DNA of 64,000 nt from Paracoccus saliphilus (lineage in GTDB: Bacteria; Pseudomonadota; Alphaproteobacteria; Rhodobacterales; Rhodobacteraceae), in the NCBI RefSeq assembly GCF_028553805.1, contig NZ_CP067140.1, positions 248,001-312,000 of the forward strand. Reading direction: 5' to 3'. Both the position numbers and the translations under genes were made by a program. Below the pieces are notes generated by a model. The model worked only from the letters and a program-made list of their open reading frames with translations. It did not search any database and was not told where the DNA came from. This document shows positions 28,226-36,549 of the stretch, piece by piece; positions within the stretch are counted from its first letter, which is position 1; each line of letters begins with the position of its first letter.

Positions 28226-29161
28226 TCACCGCCGCGGATGGGCGGCGCGATAGACGGCCATCAGATGGGCATCATCGACACCGGTATAGACCTGCGTCGT
28301 GGACAGGCTGGCATGGCCCAGAAGTTCCTGGATGGTACGCAGATCCCCTCCGGCGGCCAGCAGATGGGTGGCGAAGGAATGGCGGAGCGCATGTGGCGTT
28401 GCCGAGGGCGGGAGCCCCAATGCGGCGCGAGCGCCGCGCAGCGCGGAGGCGATGGCATCCGATCCCAACCTGCCGCCACGCACGCCCCGGAACAGCGCTT
28501 GATCGGGGGCTAGTCGCCACGGGCAAAGGCGCAGATACTCGGCCACGGCGTCGCGGGCTATGGGCAGCATCGGCACATGCCGTTCCTTCCCGCCCTTGCC
28601 GGTAATCGTCAGCGCCTCGCGGAAGGGCCAGTCGCGGCCGTCCAGCCCCAAAGCCTCGGATATCCGCAATCCGCAGCCCCAAAGCAGCGTCATCACCGCG
28701 ACATCGCGGGCAGCGACCCAAGGCGTGTCATGCCCGACCGCAACCATGTCCAGCGCATCCTGCGCCTGATCCGGCGAGAGCGGTCGCGGCAGGGAGCGGG
28801 CATATTTCGGGCTGCGCGCGGAGAGCGCGGCGGACAGATCGAAGCCTTCGCGATCCGAGAGCCAGCGCAGGAAACTGCGCACCGCCGATTGTCTTCGCGC
28901 CAATGAACGCGCGCCCAGCCCCCGCGCCCGCTCAGAGGCGGCGAAGGCGCGCATATCCGCTTGCCGCAGGGATGCCAGCGATTTCGGGGTGGCGGCCTCG
29001 CCGTGATGCGCCCCCAGAAAGCTCAGGAAGGCCAGCAGGTCGGCGCGATAGGCCGTGATGGTATGCGCTGACCTGTCGCGGGTTGCGGCCTCGATCTCCA
29101 GCCAGCGGGCCAACGCATCCGCCATGGCGGGGGCGAGGGCCAGCGGGCCGGGCGAGGTCAT
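28226..29161 (-). CDS. xerC: Tyrosine recombinase XerC
   Basis: XerC (311 aa) with XerD resolves chromosome dimers at dif. The N-terminal SAM-like domain and the C-terminal catalytic domain are both present. The catalytic residues are visible: Arg in GCGLRISEALGL, Lys in TGKGGKER, HALRHSF (His and Arg), the His in LGHASLSTTQ and the nucleophile Tyr in VYTGV. The start overlaps the DUF484 gene stop by 4 bases. The arrangement DUF484-xerC is the same as in gammaproteobacteria, though dapF is absent here. Confidence 0.95.
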   Translation of the reverse strand: MTSPGPLALAPAMADALARWLEIEAATRDRSAHTITAYRADLLAFLSFLGAHHGEAATPKSLASLRQADMRAFAASERARGLGARSLARRQSAVRSFLRWLSDREGFDLSAALSARSPKYARSLPRPLSPDQAQDALDMVAVGHDTPWVAARDVAVMTLLWGCGLRISEALGLDGRDWPFREALTITGKGGKERHVPMLPIARDAVAEYLRLCPWRLAPDQALFRGVRGGRLGSDAIASALRGARAALGLPPSATPHALRHSFATHLLAAGGDLRTIQELLGHASLSTTQVYTGVDDAHLMAVYRAAHPRR

Positions 29162-29841
29162 GCCCGCAGCCGCATGATCAGCACCAGCCGGAACACCTGC
29201 CCGAAGAATCGCAACAGGTCGGTGCCATGGGCGGGCATGAAGCGCGACTTGTCGGCGCTGCCCATCAGAAGCATTGCCTTTGGGCGCTTGGCTCCCAGAT
29301 CAAGGGGCAGCAGCGCCTCCGAGGCGACGTCGCGTGCATGAGCAGGTTTCGTGATGGGTTCGGCGGGACGCAGGATGATGTCGTCACCACGCGGGGCGCG
29401 GCGGCCTGCGGCGATGATCTGGTCGATACTGCCTTCGGGCGTAACGATCACATCTTCGGGCAGGCCCGAAATAGCAGGCGTTTCCTCGACCACCAGCCGC
29501 AGCGTCTCGATTCGCAGAAGCGGCGCGATCTCGGATTGCAGGCTATCGATGAATTCGCCCAGATCGGCGGCTTCGAGCAGGCCGATCACCGCCCGATGCA
29601 CTACCGCCGTTCCCGATTGGTTGTCATAGGCGGTGGCTATCACGCTTTCATGCTGCGCCTCGAGCCGGTCGAGGCGGGTTTCCAGCGCCTCCATCGCGCG
29701 GCCGCGAATATCTATCACGTTGTCGCCGGCCTCTGCCTCGCGCGCATCGACAAGCGCCCGCATCAGGTCGCGGTCGGCGAGGATGGCGCCGGGATCGGCC
29801 AGAAGCTTGTCACGAATCTCCTGATCGAGTTCCGACGTCAT
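29158..29841 (-). CDS. DUF484 family protein
   Basis: A 227-aa protein of the DUF484 family (GAF-like fold), always found beside xerC; its function is unknown. It contains an N-terminal coiled region (LETRLDRLEAQHESVIATA) and a C-terminal GAF-like domain (LPLDLGAKRPKAMLLMGSADKSRF). ATG 29841 is chosen because AAAGGGGCAGG precedes it; ATG 29862 is an alternative. It is coupled to xerC by an ATGA overlap. Confidence 0.85.
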   Translation of the reverse strand: MTSELDQEIRDKLLADPGAILADRDLMRALVDAREAEAGDNVIDIRGRAMEALETRLDRLEAQHESVIATAYDNQSGTAVVHRAVIGLLEAADLGEFIDSLQSEIAPLLRIETLRLVVEETPAISGLPEDVIVTPEGSIDQIIAAGRRAPRGDDIILRPAEPITKPAHARDVASEALLPLDLGAKRPKAMLLMGSADKSRFMPAHGTDLLRFFGQVFRLVLIMRLRA

Positions 29842-29869
29842 ACCTGCCCCTTTCGATGTCATAATGTTC

Positions 29870-30523
29870 TCAGCCGATCTTCTGGCCGGTCTTTTCCCAA
29901 TCGGCATTGAACTGCGCCAGGCCCTTGTCGGTCAAGATATGGTTCGCCATGGACTTGATGACAGCAGGCGGCGCGGTAATGACATCGGTGCCGATCTTGG
30001 CCACCTCGATGATATGGTTGACCGAACGGATCGAAGCCGCGAGGATCTCTGTCTCGTAGCCGTAATTGTCATAGATTTCCCGGATATCGGCGATCAGCTC
30101 GGCCCCGTCCAGATGGATGTCGTCCAGCCGCCCGATGAAGGGGCTGATGAAGGTCGCACCGGCTTTCGCTGCCAGGATCGCCTGCGCCGGAGAGAAGCAG
30201 AGGGTGACATTCACCATGTGACCCTCGTCCGACAGGGTGCGGCAGGCTTTCAGCCCGTCCCATGTCAGCGGCACTTTCACGGTGATATTATCGGCGATCT
30301 TGGCAAGGGTCTTGCCTTCGCGGATCATGTCATCGGCCTTTTCGGCCACGACTTCGGCGCTGACCGGGCCGTCCACCATCTCGCAGATCTCGCGGGTGAC
30401 TTCGGTGATGTCGCGCCCGGCTTTCAGGATCAGCGAGGGGTTGGTCGTCACACCATCCACCATGCCCAGATCATTGAGCTCCTTGATAGCGGCAACATCT
30501 GCGGTATCGACAAAGAATTTCAT
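29870..30523 (-). CDS. Fructose-6-phosphate aldolase / transaldolase-like
   Basis: A 217-aa class I aldolase of the small transaldolase (TalC/FSA) family. The Schiff-base Lys is in [13 protein letters not shown]. The family motif [13 protein letters not shown] and the phosphate-contact region [12 protein letters not shown] are intact. Small members act either as transaldolases of the pentose phosphate pathway or as fructose-6-phosphate aldolases; sequence alone does not settle which. GGGAG lies 8 bases before the start. Confidence 0.92.
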   Translation of the reverse strand: MKFFVDTADVAAIKELNDLGMVDGVTTNPSLILKAGRDITEVTREICEMVDGPVSAEVVAEKADDMIREGKTLAKIADNITVKVPLTWDGLKACRTLSDEGHMVNVTLCFSPAQAILAAKAGATFISPFIGRLDDIHLDGAELIADIREIYDNYGYETEILAASIRSVNHIIEVAKIGTDVITAPPAVIKSMANHILTDKGLAQFNADWEKTGQKIG

Positions 30524-30644
30524 GGCCCGGCTCCCTTTGTGCGGTTCGTGAGCGTCATACTCCAGATGGGTTCCGTCCGAAAGAGGGACAACCCTTCGCT
30601 GTGCAGGCTTGCAACCTGCCCGGCAGGTCGGCTTTATCTGCGCA

Positions 30645-32852
30645 ATGAATTATGAAAGCACGCCCATCCATTTTCCCCCAGGCAGCCGGATCGCCGTGCT
30701 GACGACCGAACCTGTCGGGGTGCTGGACTATCTGGCACCCGAAGGGGGCGTCAGACAGGGGCAGCTTGTGCGTGTGCCTCTTGGGCCGCGCCGGGTTCTG
30801 GGGCTGGTCTGGAGTGAGGGGACTGGCGATTTCGATCTGGCCAAGCTGCGTCCGGTCGGCAAGGCGCTGGAGGCGGAGCCGTTCCAGCCCGGCTTCATCG
30901 ATTTCCTGACCCGTGCCGCTGATTACACCCTGACCCCGCCGCCCTTGATGCTGCGCATGGCCACACGCGCGCCGGACCTGGACCAGCCACCAGCCGCCCG
31001 CCGCGTGATCGTGCCCGCCGGCGATCCCCCAGATCGGATGACCGAGGCGCGCTCGCGCGTCCTGCAGGTTATGGCCGATCACGGCGGGGCCAGTTTCGCA
31101 CCGTCCGAGCTTGCGCAACTGGCCGGGGTCGGGACATCGGTGGTCAAGGGGCTGGTCGCGCAAGGCACGCTGGCCGAGATCGAGGCGCCGCGCGACCTGC
31201 CCTATCCGCGTCTCGATCCATCGCTGCCCGGAAAACCGCTTGCCGAGGATCAGCAGGCCGCTGCCGACAGTCTGCGTGGCGCGATCCGCGAGGGGGGCTA
31301 TGGCACCACGCTACTGCGTGGCGTCACCGGGTCGGGCAAGACGGAGGTCTATCTGGAAGCCGTCGCAGAATGCCTGGCGCGGGGGCGGCAGGCACTTGTT
31401 CTGCTTCCGGAAATCGCGCTTTCGGCCGAGTTCCTGGAGCGTGTCGAGGCGCGTTTCGGCGCGCGCCCCGGCGAATGGCACAGCGGCATCACCCGCACCG
31501 AGCGCCGCCGCCTGTGGCATATGGCCGGGCGCGGAGAGGTCGGGCTGGTGGTCGGTGCGCGCTCGGCCCTGTTCTTGCCCTTTCGCGACCTGGGGCTGAT
31601 CGTTGTCGATGAGGAACATGACGGCAGCTACAAGCAGGAGGACGTGGTTTACTACAATGCCCGCGACATGGCGGTGCTGCGGGCCTCGATCTGCAAGGCG
31701 CAGGTGGTGCTGGCCTCGGCCACGCCAAGCCTTGAAAGCTGGGTGAATGCGGGCAGCGGGAAATACCGGCGGCTGGATTTGCGCTCGCGCTATGGCGAGG
31801 CGGAACTGCCCGACATGACCGCCATCGATCTGCGCGCTGAGGACATGCCTTCCGGGCGCTGGATCTCTCCGACCCTGGCGGGGGCGGTCGAGGCGCGGCT
31901 GGCGCAGGGCCAGCAATCGCTGCTATTTCTGAACCGGCGCGGCTTCGCGCCGGTGACGGTTTGCCGGGCCTGTGGCGAGCAGATCGGCTGTCATCAATGC
32001 GATGCGCGGATGGTCGAACATCGTTTCCAGAACCGCCTTGTCTGTCATCAATGCGGCGAGACTCGGGCCATACCCACGGCCTGCCCGTCCTGCGGTGTCG
32101 AGGGCAAGTTGGCGCCTATCGGACCTGGTGTCGAACGCATCGCCGAGGAGGTCGCGGAGCGGTTTCCCGAGGCCAAGGCGACGGTGCTTTCCTCGGATCT
32201 GTTCCATTCGGCGCGGGCACTGAAAGAGACCATTGCGGCGATTTCCGAGGGTGATACGGATATCATTATCGGTACTCAGATCGTAGCAAAAGGGCATAAT
32301 TTTCCAAGGCTTACGCTTGTCGGCGTGATCGATTCCGACCTGGGGCTGCAGGGCGCCGACCTGAGGGCGGCAGAGCGGTCCTTTCAATTGATGCGGCAGG
32401 TGGCGGGGCGCGCGGGGCGGCAATCGGGGCAGGCGCCGGGCGTGGCGATGCTGCAAACGCATCAGCCCGATCACGCAGTTATCCGGGCGATCCTGTCTGG
32501 CGAGGACGAGACCTTCTGGGATGCCGAGGCGGTGGGGCGGCAGGCGGCTGGGATGCCTCCTTTCGGACGGCTGGCGGGGATCATCCTGTCGCATCCCGAT
32601 CTTGCCACGGTCACGGGATTTGCCCGGCAATTAGCTGAAAATTCGGGTCTTTTGCGTGATGCAGGGGCCGAGCTGTGGGGGCCGGCGCCGGCGCCGATCG
32701 CGCGGGTAAGGGGGCGGCACAGGATGCGGATGCTGATCCATGCGCCGCGCCAGGCGCAGCTGCAGGCGGCGATTGCCGACTGGCTGGCGCTGCACAAGCC
32801 GCCGACCAATCTGCGGTTGGCGGTGGATATCGATCCGCAAAGCTTTCTGTAG
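30645..32852 (+). CDS. priA: Primosomal protein N' (replication restart helicase)
   Basis: PriA (735 aa) is a superfamily 2 helicase that reloads the replisome at abandoned forks. It carries an N-terminal 3'-DNA-binding domain, Walker [12 protein letters not shown], Walker B VVDEEHD and the zinc-binding cysteines [13 protein letters not shown] with CHQCG and CPSCG. The C-terminal helicase motifs QMVAGRAGR-like ([12 protein letters not shown]) are present. ATG 30645 starts at the usual N-terminus; an in-frame stretch upstream is non-homologous. It is transcribed away from the aldolase gene. Confidence 0.96.
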   Translation: MNYESTPIHFPPGSRIAVLTTEPVGVLDYLAPEGGVRQGQLVRVPLGPRRVLGLVWSEGTGDFDLAKLRPVGKALEAEPFQPGFIDFLTRAADYTLTPPPLMLRMATRAPDLDQPPAARRVIVPAGDPPDRMTEARSRVLQVMADHGGASFAPSELAQLAGVGTSVVKGLVAQGTLAEIEAPRDLPYPRLDPSLPGKPLAEDQQAAADSLRGAIREGGYGTTLLRGVTGSGKTEVYLEAVAECLARGRQALVLLPEIALSAEFLERVEARFGARPGEWHSGITRTERRRLWHMAGRGEVGLVVGARSALFLPFRDLGLIVVDEEHDGSYKQEDVVYYNARDMAVLRASICKAQVVLASATPSLESWVNAGSGKYRRLDLRSRYGEAELPDMTAIDLRAEDMPSGRWISPTLAGAVEARLAQGQQSLLFLNRRGFAPVTVCRACGEQIGCHQCDARMVEHRFQNRLVCHQCGETRAIPTACPSCGVEGKLAPIGPGVERIAEEVAERFPEAKATVLSSDLFHSARALKETIAAISEGDTDIIIGTQIVAKGHNFPRLTLVGVIDSDLGLQGADLRAAERSFQLMRQVAGRAGRQSGQAPGVAMLQTHQPDHAVIRAILSGEDETFWDAEAVGRQAAGMPPFGRLAGIILSHPDLATVTGFARQLAENSGLLRDAGAELWGPAPAPIARVRGRHRMRMLIHAPRQAQLQAAIADWLALHKPPTNLRLAVDIDPQSFL

Positions 32853-32961
32853 AAGCCCGGTCGGCAGATGAGCCGATATTGCCCGCGCAACGCCTGCGTG
32901 CGTTGCATCGGCACAGTCGCGCAACACGCATCCGATTCAGCCAGCAAATGCTGGGATTCTG

Positions 32962-33026
32962 GCTGCACAACTCGTACACTGAACGTGCACAACCTGTACA
33001 CCGAACGTACACAGGCAGCGCGCGTT
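32962..33026 (+). promoter_or_regulatory. Phased array of heptamers, 11-bp period (copy B)
   Basis: CGTACAC, CGTGCAC, TGTACAC and CGTACAC start at 32973, 32984, 32995 and 33006, exactly 11 bases apart. A weaker fifth unit GCTGCAC lies one period upstream at 32962. GCGCGCGTT follows at 33018-33026. By hand count 46 of 54 positions match copy A, with all 28 heptamer bases identical and the differences in the four-base spacers and the short joint after the last heptamer. The direction faces the excalibur gene 170 bases downstream. Confidence 0.7.
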
Positions 33027-33099
33027 GCGCGACGATTTGCCCGTTTTCACGCGAAGGAAGAGGCATCCGAAGCGTAAACCCGGTATCCGCGCGTCGAAC

Positions 33100-33120
33100 T
33101 TAGTATGAAAAACATACTAA
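33100..33120. promoter_or_regulatory. Inverted repeat upstream of the excalibur gene
   Basis: TTAGTATG (33100-33107) and CATACTAA (33113-33120) are perfect 8-base arms around AAAAA. It is AT-rich in a GC-rich background, 76 bases before the next start codon, so it looks like a dimeric regulator's operator. The regulator is unknown. Confidence 0.45.
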
Positions 33121-33195
33121 ACCGGATCGCGAGGAAAATCGAACCTTGCCACGGGCTGGAAGATCGCCACATCCTCTCGGGAGAGGGGTTGGTTA

Positions 33196-33414
33196 ATGCG
33201 CTATTTCGTCCTTGCGGTTCTCGTTGCGGGCCCTGCTATCGCGCAGGATTGTCATCCCAGTTACGAGGGTGCATGCGTTCCGATCGCCAGTGATGTGGAT
33301 TGCGCCGGCGGCAGCGGAAACGGTCCCGAATATGTTCAGGGACCGGTCCATGTTGTCGGGCCGGATGAATACCGGCTGGATTGGGATGACGACGGTATCG
33401 CCTGCGAGCGGTGA
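33196..33414 (+). CDS. Secreted excalibur calcium-binding domain protein
   Basis: A 72-aa exported protein with a 17-residue signal peptide (cleavage near AIAQ). The C-terminus carries the excalibur motif DxDxDGxxCE, here Asp62, Asp64, Asp66, Gly67, Cys70, Glu71. Four other cysteines suggest disulfides. Excalibur domains are predicted to bind calcium, often near surface nucleases or proteases. It is close to the start of the lytic transglycosylase's 3' end, convergent with it. AGGGG precedes the ATG. Confidence 0.85.
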   Translation: MRYFVLAVLVAGPAIAQDCHPSYEGACVPIASDVDCAGGSGNGPEYVQGPVHVVGPDEYRLDWDDDGIACER

Positions 33415-33434
33415 ACGCCCGGACGGCCTGACAG

Positions 33435-34355
33435 TCAGTTCCGAAGCACGATGCAGCGACCGCCGATCTTCTTGAATTTCAGGCAGAAGCTTGTGGCTTC
33501 GCGCCTGCTCTCATAGCCGATCTGGGCGGTATAGATGGGTCGCGGCTTGCCGTTCAGCTTCTTGCGGACATAACCGACGCGCTTGCCCCCGAGAATCGGG
33601 TTCAGGCTGCGGTTCAGGCGGTTGACCTGTTGAATGGCGCCGGATCGGCTTGGATGGCTGGCGACGATCACGCCCCATGGAAAGACGCGGGGCTGGATGA
33701 TGAATTCGCGCAGACTGCGGTCGCCAGCCATTTTCTCGCAAGCTGGGCGGAACTCCATTTCGGGAGTCAGGTCCAGCTTCAAGTCGCTTGCGCCGGGTGG
33801 GCTGTCGCGCCAGCGCAGGGCGCTGAAACCGGTGATCGCCTCGACATAATCCAGCGTTTCATAGGGCAGGGTGGTCTGCTTGGCGATGAAGCGGGCGGCG
33901 CGGTTCTCGCCGCCGTTATAGGCGATGGCGGCCAGCCCGATATTGCCGAAATTGTCCCTCAGATAATCCAGATACCACGCGGCCTTGCGGATCGCCTGCG
34001 CCGGGTTGAACGGATCGTCGAGATCGTAGAGAGCGGCGGTGCCCGGCATGAACTGGGCAATTCCCAAGGCTCCGGCAGGGCTGACCGCGCCGGGCTCGAA
34101 CCGGCTTTCCTTCCAAAGCAGGCGCGCCAGGAAATTCGGGTCGAGCTCGTTCTCGGCGGCGTTGCGTTCGATCAGTTGGCAGACATCGCTGGCGTAATGC
34201 TCCAGCCGGACACAATCGCGTCCATCATCCGAACAGCGCGTCTTTTCGCTGGCCTGGGCAGGGGGATTACCCTTGACGGCATCCACGGCGGGCCGTGCCA
34301 TGGCCTGGCCGGAGATAGTGAACAAGATCAAAATAAACGATATGAATTGGCGCAT
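33435..34355 (-). CDS. Lytic transglycosylase with C-terminal SPOR-like region
   Basis: A secreted protein of 306 aa. After the signal peptide there is an SLT domain: the catalytic Glu lies in LLWKESRFEPGAVSPAGALGIAQFMPGT and the following AAIAYNGGENR is typical. These enzymes cleave the MurNAc-GlcNAc bond to give 1,6-anhydroMurNAc ends. The C-terminal 80 residues (AQIGYESRREATSFCLKFKKIGGRC) resemble a SPOR peptidoglycan-binding repeat. ATG 34355 is used because it opens the signal peptide. Its products could feed the AmgK/MurU recycling pathway encoded at the left. Confidence 0.9.
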   Translation of the reverse strand: MRQFISFILILFTISGQAMARPAVDAVKGNPPAQASEKTRCSDDGRDCVRLEHYASDVCQLIERNAAENELDPNFLARLLWKESRFEPGAVSPAGALGIAQFMPGTAALYDLDDPFNPAQAIRKAAWYLDYLRDNFGNIGLAAIAYNGGENRAARFIAKQTTLPYETLDYVEAITGFSALRWRDSPPGASDLKLDLTPEMEFRPACEKMAGDRSLREFIIQPRVFPWGVIVASHPSRSGAIQQVNRLNRSLNPILGGKRVGYVRKKLNGKPRPIYTAQIGYESRREATSFCLKFKKIGGRCIVLRN

Positions 34356-34395
34356 CGTAAGGCAAAGATGTCCGGCGGGATCGCTAGATCCCACC

Positions 34396-35199
34396 TTATC
34401 CCTTCTTGCTGGATTTCTTGGATTTTTCCTTGGCACTCTCGGCCTTGCGGGCTGCTTTCCTTGCCGCCTTCCTCGCTTCCTTCTCGGCTGCTTTCGCGGC
34501 TTTCATGGCGGCGCGCCGGGCGTCCTTTTCCAGCTTCTTCGCCGCTTTCCGGGCTTCTTTCTCGGCCTGTTTGGCAACTTTTCTGGCCGCCTTTTTCGCG
34601 GCTTTTTCGGCGGCTTTGACGGGGCTGACCGGGGAGGCGTCCGGTGGCGTCGTGTCGGTTTTTGCAGCGCCGGTTGTGGTTGCGGGTGCTGGTGGCGATG
34701 CGGGCGACACAGGTGTCACCGCAGCGGGACGAGGGGTGGGTTTCGCGGAAGCCTTGGCGACCCTGCGCGCGCCGGTTCGCTGGTCTGGCTTGCGGGTTTC
34801 GGAGGCTTTGCGGCCCGCGGGTTTGCGGGTGCCGCCGTGCGTCGCGGTTTTTGCCTTGGCGGCGGCCGTTCGTCCAGTTGTGGCAGGTTTGGGGGCGGAG
34901 GCTTTGGAGGTGGCGGGTTTGGTGCCGGTGGTTTCCCTGGCCTTGCCCTCTGGTGTCAGGCCGCGGCGGCGGCGCTCGACCGTGCAACGCCGCAAGGCTG
35001 CGCCGAGCAGATCCGCGCGCGAGACATCGCCATTCCTGCCCGGTTCACCGGCGGTTGCGACTGCCTTGCCGAGATCGTCGATCAGGCGCATCAGATCGTC
35101 TGCGCTCAATGCGGCGATGGCGGGTTGCCTGCTGGCGGTGGCCAGTGATTGCTCTTTCGCAGGCAGAATTTCCTGCTCGAGTTTCTGATAATTCGGCAT
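34396..35199 (-). CDS. Histone H1-like Lys/Ala-rich protein
   Basis: A 267-aa very basic protein. The N-terminal 80 residues form a small folded region (LSADDLMRLIDDLGKAVATAG, then DLLGAALRRCTVERRRRGL) that may be a DNA-associating domain related to SyrB-like regulators. The rest is low complexity: a Pro/Thr/Ala linker followed by a tail of repeated AAKKAARK/EKEARKAA units very rich in Lys, Ala and Arg. Such tails bind nucleic acid non-specifically and occur in bacterial HU/H1-like proteins. No enzyme function is indicated. The composition makes homology calls unreliable. Confidence 0.7.
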   Translation of the reverse strand: MPNYQKLEQEILPAKEQSLATASRQPAIAALSADDLMRLIDDLGKAVATAGEPGRNGDVSRADLLGAALRRCTVERRRRGLTPEGKARETTGTKPATSKASAPKPATTGRTAAAKAKTATHGGTRKPAGRKASETRKPDQRTGARRVAKASAKPTPRPAAVTPVSPASPPAPATTTGAAKTDTTPPDASPVSPVKAAEKAAKKAARKVAKQAEKEARKAAKKLEKDARRAAMKAAKAAEKEARKAARKAARKAESAKEKSKKSSKKG

Positions 35200-35325
35200 G
35201 ACGGACCTTCTTGGAGGCTGATCGGTATGTTGGCGCGCAGATTGCGGGAGAGTTCGGAGATTTGCAATTGAAATGGCCCCGATCGACGATCGGGGCCATA
35301 AAATTCGTGAATCTCCGGGTTCGGA

Positions 35326-36120
35326 TCACCGCGCGGGGACGGCGCTTTCAACCAGCGGGGCTTGCGTTTCGGAGGTTTCAGCCGCTGCGGTTGCCTGCGC
35401 CTGTTCCCTTGCCGGGATGACATAGCCTTCCGGGGTTTCGATCAGCGGGCCTTCGTAGCGAAGGCTATCGGCCTGGCTGCGCACCGTCACGCGGGTGCCT
35501 TTTCCGGTTTCGTCGAACAGGTCCATGATGTCCTGGTTGAACAGGCGGATGCAGCCTGCCGAGGTGGCCTTGCCGATCGACGAGGGGTCCATGGTGCCGT
35601 GGATGCGGTAATAGGTGTCGCGGCCACCGCGATAGAGATACAGCGCGCGCGACCCAAGGGGATTGTCGACGCCGCCGGGCAGACCGCCGGCGAATTGCGC
35701 ATAAAGCTCGGGCTCGGTGCGGATCATGTTCTGGGTGGGCGTCCAGCTTGGCCATCTCTTCTTGACCGAGATGACGGCATTGCCGGTGAAGCCCTTGCCG
35801 GCGCGGCCGACGGCGATGCCGAAGCGCATCGCCTCGCCATTTTCCATCACGTGATAGAGTACGCGGGCATAGGGATCGACGACGATCGTGCCGGGAGCCT
35901 CGGGGCCGTTATAGGGGACGCGCTGGCGTTTGTTGCGTTCGTTCAGATAGGCGGCGCGCACCGCGGGGATCTCGATCGGTTCGCCATTCGGGCCGGCGTC
36001 GGTGCGGGCGTTGTATATCGCGGGCACGTCCCCGGAGGCGAGATTGATGGAGGTGGGCTGGGTGGAGCCGCAGGCGGAGAGGCCGAAAGCCACCACTGCA
36101 AGCAGGTAAGCGAAGCGCAT
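35326..36120 (-). CDS. L,D-transpeptidase lipoprotein (ErfK/YbiS family)
   Basis: A 264-aa protein with a lipoprotein signal (LSAC, Cys near residue 16). The YkuD domain catalyses L,D-cross-links or attaches proteins to peptidoglycan. The catalytic His and Cys are in YYRIHGTMDPSSIGKATSAGCIRL, with Cys in the SAGCIRL part; the residues after it carry the expected Arg-Leu. A C-terminal extension is Gln/Ala-rich. ATG 36120 begins the lipoprotein signal. It precedes the histone-like gene on the same strand. Confidence 0.92.
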   Translation of the reverse strand: MRFAYLLAVVAFGLSACGSTQPTSINLASGDVPAIYNARTDAGPNGEPIEIPAVRAAYLNERNKRQRVPYNGPEAPGTIVVDPYARVLYHVMENGEAMRFGIAVGRAGKGFTGNAVISVKKRWPSWTPTQNMIRTEPELYAQFAGGLPGGVDNPLGSRALYLYRGGRDTYYRIHGTMDPSSIGKATSAGCIRLFNQDIMDLFDETGKGTRVTVRSQADSLRYEGPLIETPEGYVIPAREQAQATAAAETSETQAPLVESAVPAR

Positions 36121-36549
36121 CGTCAAATTCCTTGTTCGGCAGCAGATGCGCTGAAACCGGCGCATCCGAGGCAACGTCTTTATCGCGAATCCAGTACGGC
36201 AGCAGAACCATACGCGATTCGAGCTTGTTCCATCAGCCTGTCACCGGGTTGGGCAGTCAACCCCGATGGCCGTTCATGGCGGGAATTGATCGGAACCTGT
36301 GGCTAATCGATCCTAGTAAATGCCCTCATAAGGTGAAATATAAACGCTTATGCAACCTATAGGTGTTTACGATCACAACGGCTTTATCTCGTTTCGTGGA
36401 GAAATCACATGAATGTGCTTCATCCGACGGCTTTTCAGCAAAATTGCCGGTTGGTGGACACAGGCTGCGCCCTGCCTGTCCCGACAGGGCCGATTGCCCT
36501 TCGCAGAGCGCGTGACTAAGCTGATCCGAAACCAGTAAAGACATTTGAC
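36121..36549. other. 429-bp mostly non-coding stretch
   Basis: It separates the divergent L,D-transpeptidase and MFS genes and must hold both promoters. A perfect palindrome ACCTATAGGT (36355-36364) lies inside a 7-base inverted repeat with one mismatch (TAAACGC at 36341, GTGTTTA at 36363). One possible small peptide frame is listed separately. No RNA gene is recognised. Confidence 0.5.
36409..36519 (+). CDS. Possible 36-aa peptide upstream of the MFS operon
   Basis: ATG at 36409 has GGAG at 36398-36401 at good spacing and runs to TAA at 36519. The peptide (starting MNVLHPTAFQ, with two Cys) shows no recognisable family or signal. It could be a leader peptide or chance; the clear ribosome site is the only support, and it ends 30 bases before the MFS start. 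Confidence 0.25.
   Translation: MNVLHPTAFQQNCRLVDTGCALPVPTGPIALRRARD

Larger units (their letters stand above)
32853..33195. other. 343-bp non-coding stretch after priA
   Basis: No convincing gene. It holds a hairpin GCAACGC-ctgcgt-GCGTTGC (32887-32906) without a T-run, the second phased heptamer array (32962-33026) and the inverted repeat at 33100-33120, then the ribosome site of the small excalibur gene. Confidence 0.65.

Noticed and set aside
32887..32906. Hairpin after priA as a terminator
   Set aside because: The stem is good but no T-run follows, so I do not call it a terminator.
32868..33077. Possible protein sharing VHNLYTERT with copy A of the array
   Set aside because: The similarity is produced by the 11-bp DNA repeats; every heptamer base is conserved while most changes fall in the spacers, which does not fit coding selection.
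36341..36369. TAAACGC/GTGTTTA repeat and ACCTATAGGT palindrome as a named operator
   Set aside because: One mismatch and no recognised regulator consensus; mentioned only as content of the intergenic stretch.
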